A stretch of DNA of 64,000 nucleotides from Chryseobacterium sp. VAUSW3 (GTDB lineage: Bacteria; Bacteroidota; Bacteroidia; Flavobacteriales; Weeksellaceae), in NCBI RefSeq assembly GCF_002205795.1, contig NZ_NIUY01000001.1, forward strand, positions 1 through 64,000, given 5' to 3'. This document shows, piece after piece, positions 17,966 through 27,604 of the stretch (position 1 is the first letter of the stretch; each line of letters begins with the position of its first letter). Position numbers and translations under genes: made by a program. The notes below the pieces were generated by a model that worked only from the letters and a program-made list of their open reading frames with translations, had not been told where the DNA came from and did no database searches.

Positions 17966-18385
17966 TTAGTGATCTTTTTTATCAGTAATTTCTTCCTTTA
18001 CCTCGTGCCACTCGTTGTCTTTAAGATTGGCTTCTATTCTTTCGACTTTAAGACTTTGCCTTAGATAGGCGAAAAGACTCATATATACATTGGCGATAAA
18101 CACGACTGCAAAAAATGAAATCAGATAGCCCCGCCAGTCATCAAAAAGAAGCTTGTAGCTTGTGATAATTATAAAAAATGCGGTTACATAGTGACTGAAA
18201 CAATATTCGCAAGTAAAGAGATAGAAAAATTTTCGCTGATAGAGCTTTTTGCATTCCTTCGATTTCCTGACACAGTACTCTCTGGGCTCTCTGAAAATCT
18301 CTTCATGCGTTACCGTCCACGCAATACATGCTACCGGAACGGCGAGAATTAAAAGCCATAAAAGCTGTTCGTAAAGAAAGTTCAT
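17966..18385 (-). CDS. Hypothetical three-helix membrane protein with CxxC motif
   Basis: A 139-residue inner-membrane protein with hydrophobic segments at about 5-23, 60-80 and 90-110. A Cys-rich centre (CVRKSKECKK, then TCEYCFSHYVTAFF) contains a CEYC pair that could bind metal or be redox-active. The tail is charged. It is the first gene of a two-gene minus-strand unit and diverges from the metal P-type ATPase gene with 87 bases between starts, so a shared metal-related regulation is possible, though nothing shows this directly. Confidence 0.65.
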   Translation of the reverse strand: MNFLYEQLLWLLILAVPVACIAWTVTHEEIFREPREYCVRKSKECKKLYQRKFFYLFTCEYCFSHYVTAFFIIITSYKLLFDDWRGYLISFFAVVFIANVYMSLFAYLRQSLKVERIEANLKDNEWHEVKEEITDKKDH

Positions 18386-18444
18386 GCTGAAATTTTCTTC
18401 TAAACTTCAAAAGTAATGCCACACAAATTATGGTGCTGAATTTG

Positions 18445-18452
18445 TATATTTG
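18445..18452 (+). promoter_or_regulatory. -7 box of the metal ATPase gene
   Basis: TATATTTG matches the Bacteroidota -7 consensus TAnnTTTG and ends 20 bases before the ATG at 18473. Confidence 0.5.
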
Positions 18453-18472
18453 AGCTGAAATATCCCAAATTT

Positions 18473-20458
18473 ATGTCGAAAGAATGCTGTACTACAGGCG
18501 AACAAACAAAACCAGTCTCTCCAGTTCCACAAAATAATCTTCAACATGATCATGAAGGTCACGATCATTCACATGATCACTCAGACCAAACGGTTTTTCA
18601 ACTTTTTCTGCCTGCAGGAATTTCTTTCATCCTCCTTGCCGCAGGACTCCTACTTGATTATTGGTTGAAACCCGATTGCTTTACAGATTGGATTCGGCTG
18701 GCACTTTATCTGCTGGCTTATATTCCTGTAGGATTTCCCGTGATTAAAGAAGCTTTCTCGAGCATTAAAAACGGTGATTTTTTCTCTGAATTCCTGCTTA
18801 TGACTATTGCCACAGGGGGTGCTTTTGCCATTGGCGAATATCCCGAAGGCGTGGCCGTGATGCTTTTTTATTCTGTAGGTGAGGTTTTTCAGACGCTGGC
18901 AGTGCAAAAAGCCAAACTCAACATTAAGACTTTACTTGATCAGCGTCCGGACGAAGTAACCATACTGAAGAACAATATTCCTAAAACCATTAAAGCAAAA
19001 GATGCATCCATAGGAGAAATCATACAACTGAAACCGGGTGAAAAACTGGCCCTGGATGGTGAACTGCTCTCTGAAACAGCTTCATTCAACACCTCTGCAT
19101 TAACAGGCGAAAGCAAACCCGACACAAAAAAAACAGGAGACAGCGTGTTGGCGGGAATGATCAACCTCAACACTTTATCTTTGGTAAAAATCAATACCGC
19201 TTACGAAGATTCCAAACTTTCGCGGATTCTCGAATTGGTACAAAATGCCAGTTCACAGAAGGCAAAAAGCGAACTTTTCATCCGTAAGTTTGCGAAAATT
19301 TATACCCCTATCGTGGTGGCCCTTGCTATTGTAATTACTTTCCTGCCCTACTTTTTTGTCGAAGAATACGAGTTCCGAAACTGGCTTTACCGCGCACTTG
19401 TTTTTCTGGTAATTTCATGCCCTTGTGCTTTGGTAATCTCTATTCCGCTGGGTTATTTTGGTGGAATTGGTGCCGCAAGCCGCAACGGTATTCTCGTTAA
19501 AGGCAGCAACTTTCTTGATATTCTTGCCAGCGTAAAAAATGTGGTGATGGATAAAACCGGAACCATGACTGAAGGTGTTTTTAAAGTTCAGCAGGTTAAC
19601 ATTGAAAAAGGATTCAACAAAGAAGAAATTCTAGTTTTGCTCAATATCCTCGAAAGTAAATCGACTCACGCGATTGCCGCTGCGGTTCATCAATATGCAG
19701 GCGAAATCAGCCATGATATTGTGATCAAAGATTTTGAAGAAATCGCAGGTCACGGATTGAAAGGTACGATCGATGGCAAAGAAGTGCTCGCAGGAAACTT
19801 CAAACTGATGGAAAAATTTGATATTCCACATTCTGTGAACCATATAGAAGTTTCAGACACCTTGATTGCTGTCGCAGTGGACGGACAATTTGCAGGTTAT
19901 ATCACCATATCAGATCAAATTAAAGAAGATTCATCTTCTGCAGTTACCACACTCCAAAAAATGGGTATTAAAGTGACCATGCTGAGTGGCGACAAACAGG
20001 TGGTGGTAAAGGAAGTCGCTGATAAAATCGGTATAACCAACGCGTTTGGAGATTTACTGCCCGAAGACAAGGTGAATAAAGTAAAAGAAATTAAAGCCCA
20101 AAACGAGACGGTCGCTTTTATTGGCGACGGTGTAAATGATGCGCCGGTTGTGGCACTCAGCGATGTAGGCATTGCCATGGGCGGCTTGGGCAGCGATGCC
20201 ACGATTGAAACTGCCGATGTGGTAATTCAGGACGACAGGCCTTCAAAAATTCCGATGGCAATAAAGATCAGTAGGGAAACCCGAAAAATTGTTTGGCAGA
20301 ACGTTATTCTGGCGTTTGGGGTAAAAGCGGTTGTCCTGATTCTAGGTGCCGGCGGACTCGCAACAATGTGGGAAGCGGTTTTTGCCGATGTTGGCGTGGC
20401 ACTTTTAGCTATCCTAAATGCCGTGCGTATTCAGAATATGGATTTCATTAAAAAGTAG
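18473..20458 (+). CDS. Heavy-metal P1B-type ATPase, probably Zn/Cd/Pb exporting
   Basis: A 661-residue membrane pump. The usual HMA domain is absent: the N-terminus has a CC pair (residues 5-6) and a His/Asp-rich run (HDHEGHDHSHDH, about 25-36) that can bind zinc-like ions. Signature parts are TGES at 211-214 (phosphatase), CPC at 316-318 in the sixth helix, the phosphorylated Asp360 in DKTGT, and GDGVNDAP in the ATP domain. The last helices contain ADVGVALLAILNAVRI with the Asp typical of the Zn/Cd/Pb subgroup. It should export divalent soft metals using ATP. It has its own -7 box; no metal-regulator gene is adjacent. Confidence 0.9.
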   Translation: MSKECCTTGEQTKPVSPVPQNNLQHDHEGHDHSHDHSDQTVFQLFLPAGISFILLAAGLLLDYWLKPDCFTDWIRLALYLLAYIPVGFPVIKEAFSSIKNGDFFSEFLLMTIATGGAFAIGEYPEGVAVMLFYSVGEVFQTLAVQKAKLNIKTLLDQRPDEVTILKNNIPKTIKAKDASIGEIIQLKPGEKLALDGELLSETASFNTSALTGESKPDTKKTGDSVLAGMINLNTLSLVKINTAYEDSKLSRILELVQNASSQKAKSELFIRKFAKIYTPIVVALAIVITFLPYFFVEEYEFRNWLYRALVFLVISCPCALVISIPLGYFGGIGAASRNGILVKGSNFLDILASVKNVVMDKTGTMTEGVFKVQQVNIEKGFNKEEILVLLNILESKSTHAIAAAVHQYAGEISHDIVIKDFEEIAGHGLKGTIDGKEVLAGNFKLMEKFDIPHSVNHIEVSDTLIAVAVDGQFAGYITISDQIKEDSSSAVTTLQKMGIKVTMLSGDKQVVVKEVADKIGITNAFGDLLPEDKVNKVKEIKAQNETVAFIGDGVNDAPVVALSDVGIAMGGLGSDATIETADVVIQDDRPSKIPMAIKISRETRKIVWQNVILAFGVKAVVLILGAGGLATMWEAVFADVGVALLAILNAVRIQNMDFIKK

Positions 20459-20586
20459 GCATAAACATTCACTACTTTTGGGGAACTTCAACCTCTGGAC
20501 TTCATTTTTCCAGATTCGCAAAAATTCCTTATTTTTAGGCGAAATTTTGAATACTGATTTCAATTCTCAGATATAATAATAGATTT

Positions 20587-22731
20587 ATGATAAACAAGAA
20601 AAATATATTGCTTGCGGCAGTGATATTTCCTGCAGTAATGGCCTTTGGCCAGCAATATGGCGGAATGTGGATTCCTACAGAACTCAATGAAAAAGAAATG
20701 AAAGCGATGGGTATGAAAATTTCTGCCAAGCAGATTTTCGACCCGGCAAAACCTTCCATTAAAGATGCAGTAGTGCAGTTCGATGGTGGATGTACCGCTG
20801 AAATTATTTCACCAAAAGGACTTCTTTTAACCAACCACCATTGCGGTTACGATAACATTCAGTCACACTCTACGGTAGAAAACGACCTTCTTGCGAACGG
20901 TTTCTGGGCAAAAAACATGGGCGAAGAACTTCCGAATCCCGGAGTAACGGTTGATTTTGTTCTCGACATTAAAGATGTTACCGGACAAATTCTGGGGAAC
21001 ACTAAAAATCTTGATGCCAAACAGGCCGAGCAGGTGATTAAAAACAATATTGATGTGGTTTCGAAATCCTTTAAAACAGAGCCTCACCAAAAAGTAATCA
21101 TCCGCCCAATGTATTATGGCAACAAATATTACGCTTACATCATTGAAACCTTTAAAGACATCCGTATGGTTGGCGCACCGCCGAGCTCTATCGGTAAATT
21201 CGGTTCAGATACCGATAACTGGGTGTTTCCAAGACATACGGGAGACTTTATGATGTTCAGAATTTATGCCGACAAAAACAACAAACCTGCAGAATACAGC
21301 AAAGACAATGTTCCGTACAAGCCAAAACATTTCCTTCCGGTTTCTATAAAAGATAAAAGAGAAGGCGACTTTACTTTTGTATTTGGGTTCCCGGGCAGAA
21401 CTACTGAATATTTACCGTCGATTGCGGTAGAAAAAATCCGTACAGAAATCGATCCTGCGATGATTGATGTACGTGATGTTGCTTTGAAGACACTCGACGA
21501 GAAAATGCGTGCAGACCAGGCGACCAAAATTAAGTATGCCTCGAAATATGCCAGTGTTGCCAACTACTGGAAAAAATGGAAAGGCGAAGTTGAAGGCCTT
21601 ACCAAATCTGATGCAGTAGGTAAAAAACAGCGTTACGAGCAATCCCTAATCGCTAAAAATCCAGAAGTGAAAACTACCCTGGATGAATTCAACCGTCTTT
21701 ATACCGAGCAATCGCCTTATGCCCTGAGCAGAGCTTATTATAGTGAAGTTATCCGAAACGCAGAAACTCTTTCCCTGGCTAATAATTTTTACAATTTTGC
21801 CAATGCTGCAGAAAGTGGAAAAATGGATGCAAAAACTTTGGAAAACTTCAAAAACAGACTGAAAGAAATCTACAAGAATTATGATCCTGAACTGGATGCA
21901 AAAGTAACTGCAAAAGTACTTGCACTGTATGCAAACCGTGTTCAGCCACAGTTTCTGCCTTCCGGTTTCGAGCAGTATAAAGACGTGAACCGAAATCTTC
22001 AGACCATCGAAGAACTTTCAAAAAATTCTGTGATTACAGGACGTGGAACTCTGAACGGCGCAACAATGTATTCCGGAATTGACAAAGTTTTCGAAGATCA
22101 GAATTCATTGGTACAAAACCTAAAGAATGATCCATTGATGAAACTGTTCACCTCCATGAGAGAATCGTACCTCACCAAAACTGATGGCAAATACACAGAG
22201 TATCAGAAACAGATTGATGTGCTTCAGAAAAAATACATGGCACAGCAAATGGAAACCGACAAAAACCGCACGTTTTATCCAGACGCAAACTCTACCCTTC
22301 GGGTAACTTACGGTGAAGTGAAAGGTTCTAACCCGAAAGATGCGCTGTATTACGGTTACCAGACCCATTTATCAGGAGTTATGGAAAAATATGTTCCGGG
22401 AGATTACGAATTTGATGTTCCTAAAAAACTCATCGATCTTTATAACAAAAAAGATTACGGAATCTATAAAAACAGCACCGGTGATGTGCCTGTAAACTTC
22501 ACAGCAACAAATCACACGACTGGCGGTAACTCCGGAAGTCCTGCGCTGGATGCGAACGGAAACCTAATCGGTTTAAACTTCGACAGACAATGGGAAGGAA
22601 CGATGAGTGACATTAACTTCGACCCGCGTTTCAGCAGAAATATTATGGTAGACACCAAATACATCCTCTTTATCGTCGATAAATACGCCGATGCAAAATG
22701 GCTGCTGAATGAAATGAAAATCGTGAAGTAA
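20587..22731 (+). CDS. S46 family dipeptidyl-peptidase, DPP11-like
   Basis: A 714-residue exported peptidase. A signal peptide (1-21, ending AFG-Q) is followed by a chymotrypsin-type domain split by a helical insert. The catalytic His is His85 (LLTNHHCGYDN) and the Ser is Ser649 (GGNSGSPALD). An Arg lies 18 residues after the Ser (FDRQWEG); from memory this is the position of Arg673 in P. gingivalis DPP11, which gives preference for Asp/Glu at P1, where DPP7 has Gly. Such enzymes cut dipeptides from peptide N-termini in the periplasm for amino-acid use. A possible -7 box TACTTTTG lies at 20473-20480. Two terminators follow. Confidence 0.9.
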   Translation: MINKKNILLAAVIFPAVMAFGQQYGGMWIPTELNEKEMKAMGMKISAKQIFDPAKPSIKDAVVQFDGGCTAEIISPKGLLLTNHHCGYDNIQSHSTVENDLLANGFWAKNMGEELPNPGVTVDFVLDIKDVTGQILGNTKNLDAKQAEQVIKNNIDVVSKSFKTEPHQKVIIRPMYYGNKYYAYIIETFKDIRMVGAPPSSIGKFGSDTDNWVFPRHTGDFMMFRIYADKNNKPAEYSKDNVPYKPKHFLPVSIKDKREGDFTFVFGFPGRTTEYLPSIAVEKIRTEIDPAMIDVRDVALKTLDEKMRADQATKIKYASKYASVANYWKKWKGEVEGLTKSDAVGKKQRYEQSLIAKNPEVKTTLDEFNRLYTEQSPYALSRAYYSEVIRNAETLSLANNFYNFANAAESGKMDAKTLENFKNRLKEIYKNYDPELDAKVTAKVLALYANRVQPQFLPSGFEQYKDVNRNLQTIEELSKNSVITGRGTLNGATMYSGIDKVFEDQNSLVQNLKNDPLMKLFTSMRESYLTKTDGKYTEYQKQIDVLQKKYMAQQMETDKNRTFYPDANSTLRVTYGEVKGSNPKDALYYGYQTHLSGVMEKYVPGDYEFDVPKKLIDLYNKKDYGIYKNSTGDVPVNFTATNHTTGGNSGSPALDANGNLIGLNFDRQWEGTMSDINFDPRFSRNIMVDTKYILFIVDKYADAKWLLNEMKIVK

Positions 22732-22765
22732 GACATGTAAAATCGTTAATTTTCGATTGGATTTT

Positions 22766-22797
22766 AAAATCCCGTGAACGGTTCACGGGACTTTTTC
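22766..22797 (+). terminator. Terminator after the S46 peptidase
   Basis: Perfect hairpin with arms TCCCGTGAAC and GTTCACGGGA (22770-22790), then CTTTTT. Confidence 0.8.
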
Positions 22798-22836
22798 ATG
22801 CATATTTGAAAGATGAGCCTTGAAATAAATACAAAC

Positions 22837-22866
22837 AAAACTCCGGATCTTCATCCGGAGTTTTTG
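22837..22866 (+). terminator. Second terminator downstream of the S46 peptidase
   Basis: Stem AACTCCGGAT with ATCCGGAGTT around a short loop, then a T run. It lies 40 bases past the first terminator, so it is either a back-up or ends a short independent transcript. Confidence 0.7.
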
Positions 22867-23002
22867 GTTTTCATGGTTAATGAAATAAGTTTTATGAAAA
22901 AAAATAATGTTATGTTTTGCATTGCAAATATGCAACATAAAAATTGATTTTACCAGCGTGATTTCACCTTTTTTTTCAGTCATTAAAAACCGCCACCACG
23001 AT

Positions 23003-23031
23003 AAAAAAAGGCGAAACCTAAGTCTCGCCTT
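23003..23031 (-). terminator. Terminator after the M16 peptidase
   Basis: AAGGCGA (23008-23014) pairs with TCGCCTT (23025-23031); seven A at 23003-23009 give a minus-strand T run. It sits 24 bases past the M16 stop codon. Confidence 0.75.
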
Positions 23032-23054
23032 TATCTTTCAGGAAAAATTCTGAA

Positions 23055-25970
23055 TTAATATCCGAAGATTTCTTCAAGACTTACTTCATGAAAAGTACCC
23101 ATTTTCGACATTGCTGCCATATCCAGATTTTCTTTTTTGCCGATAATTGCCGTATTATATTTTAAAGGTTTTACCTCAGCATTATAAAAATTGGTAACAT
23201 CAGCCAACGTGAGTTTTTCTATTTCAGCATATATATCTTTTCTTAAATCGTAATCGATTCCAAGTTTTTTAAGATTCAACTGATTAAAGAAAATGTTGGT
23301 TCTGTTGATTCTGCCCGATGCAATTTGCTTCAATGCCGCGTTTTTAGCATTTTCAAACTGTGCCGGAACCTGCGGAAGGTTCGCCATCAGTTCATCCATT
23401 GCGCTTACTGCCTGCGGAAGTTTGTTCGCCTGGGTTCCGATATAGGTCGTTATGTAATCCGGACGGTTCAGTTCGCTGTTGTTTGCGTAAGAAACATACG
23501 CAGAATAAGCTAAACTCTTACTTTCACGGATTTCCTGGAATACGATTGACGACAGTCCGCGACCGAAATATTCGTTGAACACATTAATTTTTCCAAAGTT
23601 TTTAAGGTTTACAGGCTTTCCTTTTGCCACTTTGCTCATTTCGGTCTGCACCATATCATAATTCGTGAAGAATACTTTTCCTTCAGTTTCGGGTTCCGGA
23701 TAGATTTTCTTAGCCGGAATTTTTACCGTTTCCTTTTCTACGAAGGATTTCGCATACTTTTTAAATTTATTGAAATCGTTTCCGTAGAAGAAAATTTCAT
23801 AAGGCATTGCCAATAAATCTTTAATCTTATTGGTCATTTCCTCTGATTTGATGCTTTTCAGACGCTGCTCCGAAACCACATCAGAAAAACGCGAATCCTT
23901 TCCGAATTTAGCGTAATTGGAAAGCGCTGCCATAATTCTTCCTTTGTCTTTTTTGGCAACTTCGCGGCTTTCTAAAATCGTTTTTACATTTTCTTCGTAA
24001 ACTTTCTGATCCGGTTTTGCATTTTGCAGCCAGTTTTTCAGAAGTTCAATACCTTTCGGCATGTTCTCTTCCAAACCGCTCAGCGAAATCATCAGTTGAT
24101 CCGGCGCTGTACGGAAATCGTGCGAAATCCCGAGTTTGAAGAATTCCTCTTTCAAAGCTTCCGCAGAAAGTTTGTTTGTTCCCAGATATTGTAAAACCTG
24201 CGTCGCCAGACCTAATTCTTTGTCGTGGTCGCTTCCGAACGGGAAAATGAAGTAAGTCTGTGCAATATCGTTGTATTTGTTTTCAACAAAACTTGCCTTC
24301 TTACCTGCGATTTGATCTGTTTTAATGGCTTTCGAAAAGTCGATGAATTCCGGTTTAATTTCTGAAGACTTTTCGTTTAAAATGCTTTTCAAAAACGGCG
24401 ACTGGGCTTCTTTATTCAGTTTGATCGGAGTGATTCCCGGATTTTCTACCCGAACTAATTTATCGTTTATACCTTTTTCTTTTTTGATGACCACATAATT
24501 ATCCTTGAAGAATTCGTTGGCGAATTTCACCACATCAGCTTTGGTGATCTTTTCGTACTCGGAAATTTCACCCAGTTCCTTATCCCAGTCCTGGTTGTTG
24601 ATATAGCTGCCGTAAAGCGCAGTTGCAAGTCCGTCAGCAGTTTCAAAACTTTTCATCCTCCTAATTTTCATATCATTGATGATTGCCGGAATTTGCCATT
24701 CTTCGAATTCGCCTTTTTTCACGAGTTCGATCTGGCTGAGCAGCAGCTGTTTTGCTTCATCCAAAGTCTGGTTGTTTTTGGGAACAATCACCATCGAAAA
24801 ATTGCCGTAAGTTTTGAACGGCGAATCGTAGGCAAATGCCCGCAATGCCTTCTGGCTTTGGTTAATATTCAAATCGATGAGTCCGGTTTCTCCTGAATTC
24901 GTCAAAAGATTTGCTACAATTTCAGCAAGTCTCGCATCGTGGGTTCCGTAAGAATCTGTTCTCCAGGCCAGCTGTAATCGTGGTGCAGAAGGGCTTTTCA
25001 CTGTTCTTTCAACGATTTTTGTCATTGGTTCCTCAGTAATCATCTTCTTCATCGGCAGTTCCTTATATTCGAAACTTCCGAAATATTGATCAACCAGTTT
25101 TATGGTTTTATCGAAATCAAGATCACCAACCAGCACCATTGCATAATTGTTCGGCACATAATACGTATCAAAGTATTTGTGAATCGCAATCATGGAAGGA
25201 TTTTTAAGATGTTCAGATTTTCCGATGGTGGTTTGCTGACCGTTCGGATGTTTAGGGAAAAGCGCATCCATCAGTTCATAATTCACCAACCGCGAATCGT
25301 TATCCTGTGCCCGGTTGAATTCTTCGTAAACTGCCTCCAGTTCTGTATGGAAAAGCCTTAAAACCAGTTCGGAAAATCTTTCTTTTTCAACTTTCAGCCA
25401 TTTTTCAAGTTCGTTGTTGGGAATATTGTTTTTGTACACTGTTTCATCGAGCCAGGTGTGGGCATTAGTGCCTGATGCTCCCAAAGACGAGATGGCTTTA
25501 TCATACTCGTTGGCGATTGCATATTTGCTTGCTTCCTGAGAAACTTCATCAATTTTTTTATAGATTTCTTTCTTTTTTTCAGGATTCTGTTCTGCTTTAT
25601 GTTGTTCGTAAAGGCGAGAAATTTCATCTAAAAGCGGCTTCTCCTTTGCCCAGTCTGCAGAGGCCAGTTTAGAAGTTCCTTTGAACATCATGTGCTCCAG
25701 ATAATGCGCCAATCCGGTATTATCTGCCGGATCATTGTTGCTCCCGGTTCTCACCGGAATATAGGTTTGGATTTTTGGTGCATCAAAATTCTGAGCGAGG
25801 TAAACCTTCAAACCGTTTTTTAAAGTATATATCCGAACACCGTTTTTATCATTCAGTACTGTTTCGTAGGTATATCCGGCTTTATCGGTAATTTTTTTAG
25901 TTTCAAATTTTTGTGCTGTCGTCATTGTTAGCGCTCCGATTAAAGTTAAAGTGGTGAGTATTTTCTTCAT
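23055..25970 (-). CDS. M16 family (insulinase-like) zinc peptidase
   Basis: A 971-residue exported protein: signal peptide 1-20 (MKKILTTLTLIGALTMTTA) followed by the HxxEH zinc site His89-Tyr-Leu-Glu92-His93 (GLAHYLEHMMFKGT). A downstream Glu in the ELEAVYEEFNRAQDND region fits the third ligand. The length equals two M16 halves fused, with the second half lacking the zinc motif, as usual for this family. It likely degrades peptides in the periplasm. The start is ATG 25970; the frame is open to a TTG at 25988. It follows aspA by 49 bases on the same strand and may be cotranscribed. Confidence 0.9.
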   Translation of the reverse strand: MKKILTTLTLIGALTMTTAQKFETKKITDKAGYTYETVLNDKNGVRIYTLKNGLKVYLAQNFDAPKIQTYIPVRTGSNNDPADNTGLAHYLEHMMFKGTSKLASADWAKEKPLLDEISRLYEQHKAEQNPEKKKEIYKKIDEVSQEASKYAIANEYDKAISSLGASGTNAHTWLDETVYKNNIPNNELEKWLKVEKERFSELVLRLFHTELEAVYEEFNRAQDNDSRLVNYELMDALFPKHPNGQQTTIGKSEHLKNPSMIAIHKYFDTYYVPNNYAMVLVGDLDFDKTIKLVDQYFGSFEYKELPMKKMITEEPMTKIVERTVKSPSAPRLQLAWRTDSYGTHDARLAEIVANLLTNSGETGLIDLNINQSQKALRAFAYDSPFKTYGNFSMVIVPKNNQTLDEAKQLLLSQIELVKKGEFEEWQIPAIINDMKIRRMKSFETADGLATALYGSYINNQDWDKELGEISEYEKITKADVVKFANEFFKDNYVVIKKEKGINDKLVRVENPGITPIKLNKEAQSPFLKSILNEKSSEIKPEFIDFSKAIKTDQIAGKKASFVENKYNDIAQTYFIFPFGSDHDKELGLATQVLQYLGTNKLSAEALKEEFFKLGISHDFRTAPDQLMISLSGLEENMPKGIELLKNWLQNAKPDQKVYEENVKTILESREVAKKDKGRIMAALSNYAKFGKDSRFSDVVSEQRLKSIKSEEMTNKIKDLLAMPYEIFFYGNDFNKFKKYAKSFVEKETVKIPAKKIYPEPETEGKVFFTNYDMVQTEMSKVAKGKPVNLKNFGKINVFNEYFGRGLSSIVFQEIRESKSLAYSAYVSYANNSELNRPDYITTYIGTQANKLPQAVSAMDELMANLPQVPAQFENAKNAALKQIASGRINRTNIFFNQLNLKKLGIDYDLRKDIYAEIEKLTLADVTNFYNAEVKPLKYNTAIIGKKENLDMAAMSKMGTFHEVSLEEIFGY

Positions 25971-26019
25971 TCTTAATTTTTGGTTCAACGTAATTTTTGT
26001 GGGGAATTAAATTTTTATA

Positions 26020-27420
26020 TTAAAGATGATGAGGCTTCAGCATATTTGCCGGATCCAGAATTTCATCTAGTTTCTCCTGAGAAAGAATGCCTTTTTCAAG
26101 AACTAGATTGTAAACACTTTTGCCGGTTTCCAGCGCTTCTTTGGCAATTTCAGTTGAATTTTTGTAGCCAATGTATGGGTTGAGTGCGGTTACAATGCCG
26201 ATACTGTGTTTCACCATGTTAAGGCAAACTTCTTTGTTGGCAGTAATTCCTGTGATGCATTTCTCTCTTAAGGTATCGAGCGCATTTCCCAGGAAATTAA
26301 TACTTTCCATAATAGCGTGAGAAAGCACAGGTTCCATCACATTCAGCTGTAATTGGCCGGCTTCTGCGGCGAAAGTCACGGTAAGATCATTACCAATAAC
26401 CTTATAACACACCTGATTTACCACTTCCGGAATTACAGGATTTACTTTACCGGGCATAATTGAAGATCCGGGCTGCATTGGCGGAAGATTGATTTCAAAT
26501 AAACCTGCACGCGGACCGGAAGACAACAGTCGTAAATCATTACAGATTTTTGAAAGCTTCACTGCAAGCCTCTTCATGGCGGATGAATAAATTACATAAG
26601 ACCCGGTATCAGGCGTAGCTTCAACTAAATTTGGCGCAGACACAATCGGATAACCTGAAATCATGGCCAGATTTTTTGCACACAAATTGGCATAACCCAT
26701 GGGTGCATTAAGTCCGGTACCGATAGCGGTGGCTCCCATATTGATTTCTACAAAAAGATTGGCGTTGGCGTTCAGTTTAGAAATATCTTCTTCTAAAGTA
26801 GCTGCGAAAGCTTCGAATTCCTGACCCAAAGTCATCGGAACTGCATCCTGAAGCTGTGTACGGCCCATTTTAATCACATCGTGAAACTCTTTCCCTTTCT
26901 CACGGAATGCCGAAATTGTTTTTTTTAGTTTTTCTACCAAATCCTCATTCATCTGCAAAAGCGCCATTTTGAGTGCTGTGGGATATGCATCGTTTGTGGA
27001 CTGGGATAAATTGATATGATCATTAGGCGAACAGAATTGATAATCTCCTTTTTCTTTTCCTAATTTTTCGAGAACACGGTTGGCGATTACTTCGTTGGCA
27101 TTCATGTTTACAGAAGTTCCTGCACCGCCCTGAATCATATCGATTGGGAACTGGTCTTGCAAATTACCTGCGAGAAGTTCGTCGCATACTTCGGCAATTG
27201 TTTGATACAGATCGCCGTCAAGCAAGCCAAGTTCGTAGTTCGTTTTAGCGGCCGCTTTTTTTACCATTGCCAACGCTTTGATAAAGTGGGGATATGATGA
27301 AAGATATTGTCCCGAAATTTTAAAATTTTCAATAGCACGCTGCGTTTGAACTCCATAATATGCGTTCGCCGGAACCTGCAGTGTTCCCAACAAATCGCTT
27401 TCATTTCTGAAATTTTCCAT
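26020..27420 (-). CDS. aspA: Aspartate ammonia-lyase
   Basis: A 466-residue enzyme of the fumarase/aspartase superfamily, converting aspartate to fumarate and ammonia. The signature GSSIMPGKVNPVIPEVVNQV is present, as are QGGAGTSVNMNANEVIANR and GRTQLQDAVPMTLGQEF. Length and the SSxMPGKxNP form fit aspartase; class II fumarase shares these motifs, so aspartase is the likelier but not the only reading. ATG 27420 is chosen over an upstream in-frame ATG at 27480, which would add 20 residues absent from the family. Confidence 0.88.
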   Translation of the reverse strand: MENFRNESDLLGTLQVPANAYYGVQTQRAIENFKISGQYLSSYPHFIKALAMVKKAAAKTNYELGLLDGDLYQTIAEVCDELLAGNLQDQFPIDMIQGGAGTSVNMNANEVIANRVLEKLGKEKGDYQFCSPNDHINLSQSTNDAYPTALKMALLQMNEDLVEKLKKTISAFREKGKEFHDVIKMGRTQLQDAVPMTLGQEFEAFAATLEEDISKLNANANLFVEINMGATAIGTGLNAPMGYANLCAKNLAMISGYPIVSAPNLVEATPDTGSYVIYSSAMKRLAVKLSKICNDLRLLSSGPRAGLFEINLPPMQPGSSIMPGKVNPVIPEVVNQVCYKVIGNDLTVTFAAEAGQLQLNVMEPVLSHAIMESINFLGNALDTLREKCITGITANKEVCLNMVKHSIGIVTALNPYIGYKNSTEIAKEALETGKSVYNLVLEKGILSQEKLDEILDPANMLKPHHL

Positions 27421-27488
27421 ATAATAAATTTGATGAAAAGATAAGATTATTTGTTCGTATTTAACGAATGTTTCAGCCATTTTCCCAA

Positions 27489-27515
27489 TTAAAAAAGGGC
27501 GAATGTAAACCGCCC
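27489..27515 (-). terminator. Terminator after the amidase lipoprotein gene
   Basis: GGGCG (27497-27501) pairs with CGCCC (27511-27515); plus-strand A run at 27491-27496 reads as T on the minus strand. Confidence 0.7.
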
Positions 27516-27604
27516 GATCTTATATAAGTGAATGTCAATTCAGTAAACAGTTTGATTACTGAATTTAATGACTGCAGAACAGTTTTTATTGGCTGATAAC
27601 GGGC

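Larger units (their letters stand above)
22732..23054. other. Intergenic region with terminators only
   Basis: This 323-base gap holds three hairpin terminators (listed separately) and AT-rich sequence, including an imperfect inverted repeat near 22911-22940 (TTATGTTTTGCAT ... ATGCAACATAA). No credible gene is seen. Confidence 0.6.

Noticed and set aside
22783-22983. 66-residue minus-strand frame after the S46 peptidase
   Set aside because: It runs through two terminator hairpins and has no promoter or family match.
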